Shown here piece by piece: positions 58,099-64,000 of a stretch of 64,000 nt of DNA (position 1 is the first letter of the stretch; the number at the start of each line of letters is the position of its first letter). The stretch comes from Lantana camara (lineage: Eukaryota; Streptophyta; Magnoliopsida; Lamiales; Verbenaceae). The notes below the pieces were generated by a model. That model had not been told where the DNA came from, did no database searches, and saw only the letters and a program-made list of their open reading frames with translations. Made by a program: the position numbers and the translations under genes. The stretch covers positions 36,205,001 to 36,269,000 of the forward strand of contig CM074858.1 in the NCBI GenBank assembly GCA_037501455.1, in the 5' to 3' direction.

Positions 58099-61000
58099 AT
58101 GGAGCACGACAGACATTCCAGTGATCGATCCTCGAGGCACAGGCATCATCATCGCCGACATCATCGCCGCGAGAGATCACCCCCTCCTCCGCCTGCTCAG
58201 GCACAGCCCCAGGATTTTATACATGCGGTAGTGGGGCTAATTGATCAGAGATTACAGGAAAGGGTTCCTCCACCACCTCCAGCACCAGTAGCACCTCCGG
58301 AGAATCCCATTTCTGCCATTCTACGAGAGTTTCAGAACCAGCGTCCCCCGAAGTTCTATAAGGGAGACGATATACAGGCAGAGATGTGGCTAAAAGAGAT
58401 AGAAAGGATTTGGCAGCTTATTCCTTGTGACAGCCAGGAGAAGGCTCGCTGTACACTTACTCTTATTCAGGGCGAGGCCTATTCTTGGTGGGAGAGCACC
58501 CAGATCGTTTTGGAGGCAGCTGGGACCGAGATTACCTGGGAAGTCTTTGCACGGGAGTTCAGAAACAAGTATATTCCTCCAGCTTCCCGTACCCGCAGGT
58601 TGAGGGAGTTTACAGAGTTAAAGCAGGGAGGCAGGTCTGTGGGTCAGTACATCGCCGAGTTCGAGAGGCTTTCTCGCTATGCACCCAACATAGCGAATGA
58701 TGACTTTCACAAGGTGATGCAGTTTGTTCAGGGGCTCAGGCCCGACATCCAGGATGCACTGAAGGCAGCCAATACTAGCACTTGGGCTAAAGCTACAGCA
58801 AAGGCCCTGAAGGTTGAGGATTCTGATATGGCGAGAAAAGCTACTCAGCGGACTGGACAGGCTTCGGGCTCGAGAACAGGTCAGGGATCGAGCTCGGGAA
58901 AGAGGCCGATGATGTATTCTGCACCTCCAGTGCAGAGGGACTCCGGGAAGAAGTTTAAGGGTGCAGGGCCGTTACAGAGGGGTCCGAGAGCTCCAGCACC
59001 ACCCCAGCCACCTCAGAGACCGGGATGCAGATGGTGTGGACTTCCTACACATACCTATGATAACTGCAGACGCCGGTTGGGCTTATGTTTGATCTGCGGG
59101 AGTAACGAGCACCTGGTTGACGGCTGTCCGGATCGTCAGGATCCGCCACCTGCAGGACCGAGGCCACTGGTGAGGGCTCGAGCTTATGCACTCGCTGGAG
59201 AGGAGCAGGATGCAGAGATAGACCCCGCCGCGGTAGTTGAAGGTATTATTTGCATTCATGGCACGAACATCCATACATTATTTGATCCAGGAGCTACACA
59301 CTCCTTTCTTGCGCACTCTATTGCTATTACCTTGTCTTTGGCTGCTATGTGTACTTCTGTGCACTATATAGTCAGTACTCCTTTCGGGAGTAGGCGAGAG
59401 ACGGATCAGGTTTACAGGGATGTTCCAGTGGTAATTGAAGGCCGGGAGTTTCTGACAGATTTTATTGTTATGCCGATGGAGAGATACGGAGCTATATTGG
59501 GGATGGAATGGTTATACAGGCATTGTGCTACCGTAGATTGCCGGGCTAAGAAGGTTCAGTTGGGTTCAGAGGTTGTTACGGGTTGTACTTCGAAGACCGT
59601 GCCACTACTTTCATTTTCAGAGGCTCAGAGATTAGTCAGAGACGGGGCTACAGGGTTCATTGCCTATATTCTGAACAAGCCAAAGGATCAGGTGAAATTA
59701 GAGGACACCGAAGTGGTAAAGGAATTTCCTGAGGTATTCCCAGAAAAATTGGATTCTTTGCCTCCTGAACGAGAGATTGAATTTGTGATCGATCTTTTCC
59801 CGAATGCTGAGCCGTATTCAAAGACTCCGTACCGGATGGCTCCAGCTGAATTAAAAGAATTAAAAGTCCAGCTGGAAGCATTGTTGGAAGTTGGGTACAT
59901 TCGACCGAGTTCTTCGCCGTGGGGAGCACCGGTTTTGTTTGTAAAGAGAAAGGACGGGACTCTAAGAATGTGCATTGATTACAGGGAGTTGAACAGGATG
60001 ACTATCAAGAACAAGTATCCCCTCCCACATATCGAGGAGTTGTTCGATATACTTCAGGGTTCCAAAGTTTATTCAAAACTGGATTTAAGACAGGGATACT
60101 ATCAGCTGCGAATCCGAGCAGAGGATATTTCTAAGACAGGATTTAATACTCGGTACGGGCACTATGAGTTCGTGGTTATGCCATTTGGATTAACTAACGC
60201 CCCAGCAGCTTTTATGGATATGATGCACCGGATATTCAGGCCTTTCCTCGACAAGTTCGTGGTAATTTTTATTGATGATATTCTGGTTTTCTCAAAATCA
60301 GCCGAGGAGCACGCGAGACATCTCAGGCTCGTTCTTCAGACTCTGAAAGAGCATCAGTTGTTTGCTAAGTTCAGCAAGTGTGAATTTTGGATCGATCGGG
60401 TTTCCTTCTTGGGGCATGTGATTTCGGGAAAAGGGTTGGAAGTCGATCCCTCGAAAATTGAGGCCGTGCTTAAGTGGGAGAAACCAAAGAATGCCTCGGA
60501 AATTAGAAGCTTCTTGGGATTGGCCGGTTATTATAGAAGATTTGTTCAGGACTTCTCCAAGATTGCTGCACCTCTAACCCGATTGACAGAGAAGGATGTT
60601 AGGTTTGTCTGGGACGAGAAGTGTGATCAAAGCTTTAACTTTTTGAAAGAAAAGTTAGTCTCAGCTCCGGTGTTAACTTTACCCGAGGGTTCAGAAGGAT
60701 ATGCAGTGTACACCGATGCTTCTAAAGAAGGCTTAGGTTGTGTTTTGACTCAGAAAGGAAAAGTGATCGCTTATGCTTCTCGAAAGCTAAAGGAATATGA
60801 AAGGAATTATCCGACACACGACCTAGAGCTTGCAGCCGTGATCTTTGCTCTCGGGAAATGGAGACATTATCTTTACGGGACTTCCTTCGAGATTTTTACC
60901 GACCACAAGAGCCTCCAGTATTTATTCACACAGAAGGATTTGAATATGAGGCAACGGCGTTGGATGGAAAAGCTAGAGGATTATGATTGTACAATTAAGT

Positions 61001-62604
61001 ACCATCCCGGGAAAGCCAATGTGGTCGCCGATGCACTTAGCAGGAAGGTGAGTGTATCGAGTTTGGAAATAAAGGAAAGTAAGGAAGTTGCCCCGATTGT
61101 GTTAAAGGCTCGGGTTTCTAATATCACCATTCAGCCAGAATTAAAGTATCAGTTATTTGAGGCTCAGAATCAGGATCCGGAAGTGCAGAAGCTTGTAAGT
61201 AAAGCTAAGGATGACCCGGAGAGTCCGTTTGGGTTTGATGAGACCGGGTTACTTCGGTTTAAAAACAGAGTAGTAGTGCCTGAAGAATTGAGACGGGTCC
61301 TACTTGAAGAAGCTCACAAGTCAGCCTACTCGATCCACCCAGGAGGGAATAAAATGTATAAGGATTTGAAACAATATTATTGGTGGAACGGGATGAAGAG
61401 AGACGTGGCGGAGTACGTGAAACATTGCTTGACTTGTCAAAAGGTGAAAGCTGAGCACCAAAAACCCGCGGGACTTCTACAACCGTTACCTATCCCCGAG
61501 TGGAAGTGGGAACAAGTAACGATGGACTTTGTTTCCGGATTACCGAAGGTTAAAGGCGGGTTTGATGGAATTTGGGTAATCGTGGATAGATTTACAAAGT
61601 CTGCTCACTTTCTACCAGTCCGGATGTCCTATAAAATTCCAAAGTTGGCTGAAATCTATAACAGAGAGATTATTCGACTTCATGGCATTCCGGTGAGCAT
61701 AGTTTCAGACCGAGACCCGAGATTTACTTCTAAGTTGTGGCAGGAATTACAGGCTGTCCTGGGAACGAAACTTAAGTTCAGTACAGCATCCCACCCGCAA
61801 ACAGACGGTCAAACTGAAAGGTTAATCAGGTATTTGGAAGATCTTCTTCTGGCTTGCGCGATGGATTTTCAGAACACTTGGGCAGAACAGCTTCCCTTGA
61901 TCGAGTTTGCTTATAATAACAGCTTTCAGGCTTCGATCGGGATGGCTCCTTACGAGTTACTTTATGGAAGAAAGTGCCGATCTCCGTTGTTCTTCGACTT
62001 GGAAGAATGGAAGTGGTCGAAACAGGAAGGAGTAAAGAAAGGTGAAAGATTCGAAAGGCCTTCCAAAGTCGTTCAAGCTATGATTGAGAAAGTTCAAATG
62101 ATTCAACAACGGATGAAAGCCGCGCAAGATAGGCAAAAGAGCTATGCCGATAAGCGCCGAAGAGATCTAGAATTCGAAGTTGGTGACCGTGTATTCTTGA
62201 AGGTGTCACCAAGGAAAGGTTTCACCCGGATCGGGAAAGGAGGAAAACTTAATCCTCGCTACTTAGGTCCTTTTGAGATTCTTGAAAGAATAGGCGAGGT
62301 AGCCTATCGACTGGACCTACCACCGAGTCTTACGGGGATTCACAACGTGTTTCATGTTTCACAACTAAGGAAATATTACCCCGATGAGACTACGATTCTC
62401 CCCGTGGAAGAAGTTGAGCTGGAACCGAATTTGACATTTATTCAGAGGCCGGTTAGAATCATGGATCGAAAATTTCAAGAATTGAGAAACCGGAGGATTC
62501 CCATGGTTAAAGTGTTGTGGAGAAGCGATAAAACCGAGGAAGCCACTTGGAAAACGGAAGATAAAATGAAACGGTTCCACCCGGAGTTGTTCGAGCAAGA
62601 CTAG
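58099..62604 (+). CDS. Gag-Pol polyprotein, intact (element C)
   Basis: 1501 codons in one frame. The N-terminus is His/Arg-rich (residues 2-25), then a Pro-rich linker and capsid-type gag (about 75-240). Two CCHC knuckles at 310-323 and 330-343 bind RNA. Protease active site Asp396 in [10 protein letters not shown] catalytic Asp662 (LDLRQGYYQ) and Asp726/Asp727 (FIDD). RNase H Asp873 (YTDAS). Integrase HHCC with His1073, Cys1110 and Cys1113; DDE residues Asp1143, Asp1204 and Glu1240, with the classic 35-residue D-E spacing. GPY/F motif at about 1390. The tail at about 1455-1497 (VKVLW, EEATW) resembles the chromodomain-like end of Tekay/Del elements, thought to bind heterochromatin. All key residues are present. 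The start is the first ATG in frame after the leader. Gag and pol share one frame, as is usual for this lineage. Confidence 0.95.
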   Translation: MEHDRHSSDRSSRHRHHHRRHHRRERSPPPPPAQAQPQDFIHAVVGLIDQRLQERVPPPPPAPVAPPENPISAILREFQNQRPPKFYKGDDIQAEMWLKEIERIWQLIPCDSQEKARCTLTLIQGEAYSWWESTQIVLEAAGTEITWEVFAREFRNKYIPPASRTRRLREFTELKQGGRSVGQYIAEFERLSRYAPNIANDDFHKVMQFVQGLRPDIQDALKAANTSTWAKATAKALKVEDSDMARKATQRTGQASGSRTGQGSSSGKRPMMYSAPPVQRDSGKKFKGAGPLQRGPRAPAPPQPPQRPGCRWCGLPTHTYDNCRRRLGLCLICGSNEHLVDGCPDRQDPPPAGPRPLVRARAYALAGEEQDAEIDPAAVVEGIICIHGTNIHTLFDPGATHSFLAHSIAITLSLAAMCTSVHYIVSTPFGSRRETDQVYRDVPVVIEGREFLTDFIVMPMERYGAILGMEWLYRHCATVDCRAKKVQLGSEVVTGCTSKTVPLLSFSEAQRLVRDGATGFIAYILNKPKDQVKLEDTEVVKEFPEVFPEKLDSLPPEREIEFVIDLFPNAEPYSKTPYRMAPAELKELKVQLEALLEVGYIRPSSSPWGAPVLFVKRKDGTLRMCIDYRELNRMTIKNKYPLPHIEELFDILQGSKVYSKLDLRQGYYQLRIRAEDISKTGFNTRYGHYEFVVMPFGLTNAPAAFMDMMHRIFRPFLDKFVVIFIDDILVFSKSAEEHARHLRLVLQTLKEHQLFAKFSKCEFWIDRVSFLGHVISGKGLEVDPSKIEAVLKWEKPKNASEIRSFLGLAGYYRRFVQDFSKIAAPLTRLTEKDVRFVWDEKCDQSFNFLKEKLVSAPVLTLPEGSEGYAVYTDASKEGLGCVLTQKGKVIAYASRKLKEYERNYPTHDLELAAVIFALGKWRHYLYGTSFEIFTDHKSLQYLFTQKDLNMRQRRWMEKLEDYDCTIKYHPGKANVVADALSRKVSVSSLEIKESKEVAPIVLKARVSNITIQPELKYQLFEAQNQDPEVQKLVSKAKDDPESPFGFDETGLLRFKNRVVVPEELRRVLLEEAHKSAYSIHPGGNKMYKDLKQYYWWNGMKRDVAEYVKHCLTCQKVKAEHQKPAGLLQPLPIPEWKWEQVTMDFVSGLPKVKGGFDGIWVIVDRFTKSAHFLPVRMSYKIPKLAEIYNREIIRLHGIPVSIVSDRDPRFTSKLWQELQAVLGTKLKFSTASHPQTDGQTERLIRYLEDLLLACAMDFQNTWAEQLPLIEFAYNNSFQASIGMAPYELLYGRKCRSPLFFDLEEWKWSKQEGVKKGERFERPSKVVQAMIEKVQMIQQRMKAAQDRQKSYADKRRRDLEFEVGDRVFLKVSPRKGFTRIGKGGKLNPRYLGPFEILERIGEVAYRLDLPPSLTGIHNVFHVSQLRKYYPDETTILPVEEVELEPNLTFIQRPVRIMDRKFQELRNRRIPMVKVLWRSDKTEEATWKTEDKMKRFHPELFEQD

Positions 62605-62628
62605 AGAATCTGGGGACCAGATTCTTCT

Positions 62629-62642
62629 AAGGGGGGGAGAGT
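62629..62642 (+). other. Polypurine tract of element C
   Basis: AAGGGGGGGAGAGT directly before the 3' LTR. Confidence 0.93.
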
Positions 62643-64000
62643 TGTAACGCCCCGGTTTTCGGATGATCAGGTAAGCACGCCACGTGTGAGTTGAGTGTAG
62701 GTTTTATTTTATTTCTTTAATTTTATGATATATTCACATGCGACATTTCATATTTTTATAAAATTCATAAAACATTATTTATGTCAATTATTTGAATTCA
62801 TATCATTGAAAATATTATTTCATAACACGAAAAATGTTTCTTGCATAAAACAATTACCGAGAGTGATAATATTACCAAATTGTCCCTAGTTAAATATTCT
62901 TTAAAATTCTAGGGACTTAATTGCCAATCCTTTAGGGACTTAATTGATCATATTTTAAAACTTCATATGCTCAATTGCATAGATTGAATTCGTGGAGGAT
63001 TTATTGGCAATTAGCCTATTTCACAAAAATCAAGAAGGGAATGTAACGGTATAAGCTTCTTCAAGCTTCCTTGATCAATTCTATCCCAAAAATCTCCCAA
63101 CAACTTTGCTTCCTTATTCTCGGTTCTTCAAGGAAAAGGGAAGAAGTGATTTTTCAATCAATCATCAAGATTTCAAGAAGTTAGCCAAGCTTTTGAGAGT
63201 TGATCATCATCTTCATCCATCTTCTTCATTTGTTAGCTTTCAAGGTTGGTTGTGCATGAATGGATGATTGTTGATCATATTTGTATAGGCTAGGGTTTGA
63301 GGTTGATATGGTAGTTGGAGTATTGGAAGAGGGAAACATGAATATGTGATTATATATTGAATTATAACATGATTTGTAGCTTGAAATTATGGATATTTGG
63401 CATGAGTGATCAAGTTTGATCATAAGCTTGAAACCTAGGAAATCTTGTTGATATTGCATGTTTTACGTGTTTAAGTGTGATATTGTTATGCTATAAGTGT
63501 GTTTGCATCATATTCCCAGAAATTATTGCATTTGGGGTTCAAAAATGGATTTTTGTTGCTTTGTTGCGCCATTGCCGAGAGCTTCCCCTGTTTCTGCTCT
63601 GTTTTTCTAGTTGCAGAAACTGGGAACGACCGTTCCCAGCCTCAAGGCTTAGTGGGAACGGGCGTTCCCATTTCTTTTCAAATAAAAGGGCGGCCGAGCA
63701 TGGGAACGGCCGTTCCCATTTTGGCCTTGCACCGGAAGGGCCGTTCGCCGGAAGGGCCGTTCCCAGCTCAAAGGCGCATTTTAAATGGGGAAAAACGTTG
63801 CCGCGTTTTCTGGGCAACGGGAACGACCGTTCCCATTTTACAAAGGGACCCGGAACGGCCGTTCCCACCTGTAATGCAGAACAAAAGTTTCTGCATAAAT
63901 TTACGAAATTAGCCCCTCGACCCGACGACTTCTTTGACCCCGAATTGCTATAATATGTGTTAATATGATGTGAAACGACATGTTATCATACCACATTGCA
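62643..64000 (+). mobile_element. Element C 3' LTR, first 1358 bp
   Basis: Repeats 55185 onward; cut by the window end. It differs from the 5' LTR by isolated substitutions and by a 16 bp duplication in the palindrome cluster (63735-63762). Confidence 0.95.
63621..63866. repeat. Palindrome cluster in C 3' LTR
   Basis: Same series as 56163-56391, starting TGGGAACGACCGTTCCCA at 63621-63638. The half-copy is doubled (GGAAGGGCCGTTC twice). Confidence 0.92.

Larger units (their letters stand above)
55185..64000 (+). mobile_element. Element C: intact Tekay/Del-like retrotransposon
   Basis: 5' LTR 55185-57843, primer site, one uninterrupted gag-pol frame, purine tract, and the first 1358 bp of the 3' LTR; the end lies outside the window. 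It is inserted in the (TA)n tract of the X 3' LTR. Over the shared 1.36 kb the two LTRs differ at about seven scattered bases plus a small altered block with a 16 bp duplication, so it is young. It is the only element here that could in principle be autonomous and might serve the non-autonomous relatives. Confidence 0.93.

Overview
This window looks like a piece of plant nuclear heterochromatin. It has no host gene that I can support. Every long interval can be assigned to LTR retrotransposons of the Ty3/gypsy superfamily, mostly long-LTR chromoviruses of the Tekay/Del type. The evidence is initiator-Met-tRNA primer sites (TGGTATCAGAGC), purine tracts, TG...CA LTR ends, 5 bp target duplications, and gag-pol sequence with CCHC knuckles, DPGATHSF protease, FIDD reverse transcriptase and a DDE integrase. 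I cannot name the species.

The window can be read as one nested stack. The oldest layer is element X (+). Its 5' LTR lies in pieces at 1-368, 3520-3773 and 17919-19666. Its almost empty interior is 51645-52423. Its 3' LTR starts at 52424. Inserted into the X 5' LTR are solo LTR S1 (+, 369-3514, TSD GAACT), element A (-, 3774-17913, TSD TTAAT) and a 522 bp TRIM (18294-18815, TSD TGTGG). A carries a solo LTR S2 (+, 13296-16941, TSD ATACA) in its own 5' LTR. Element B (-, 19667-51644) sits at the X LTR/primer-site junction. B's left LTR is split by an LTR fragment Y (-, 20514-22521) and a tandem compound element D (+, 22522-43590). Element C (+, 55185 to beyond the window end) is inserted in the X 3' LTR. 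The two X LTRs act as empty-site controls for each other's insertions.

C is the only element with an intact polyprotein (1501 aa) and looks young. D has the layout LTR fragment - interior - LTR - interior - LTR. Both interiors are 6256 bp and share the same inactivating lesions, so D looks like an unequal-recombination duplication of an already dead element. D also has an extra coiled-coil open frame (here ORF0) between the primer site and gag. A has a 3.1 kb interior with no recognisable coding sequence and is LARD-like. B has a gag-only reading frame, now broken, and no pol.

The most unusual signal is in the LTRs. Families that differ widely in sequence share one architecture: a splice-donor-like site after a pyrimidine-rich leader; a cluster of short perfect palindromes whose sequence is family-specific; a pair of hairpins 0.75-0.9 kb before the LTR end whose stems change in a compensatory way; and a long-range inverted repeat (CTAGGCGGG / CCCGCCTAG) near the LTR end. 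This looks like a conserved RNA or DNA structural module and is the best candidate here for something undescribed.
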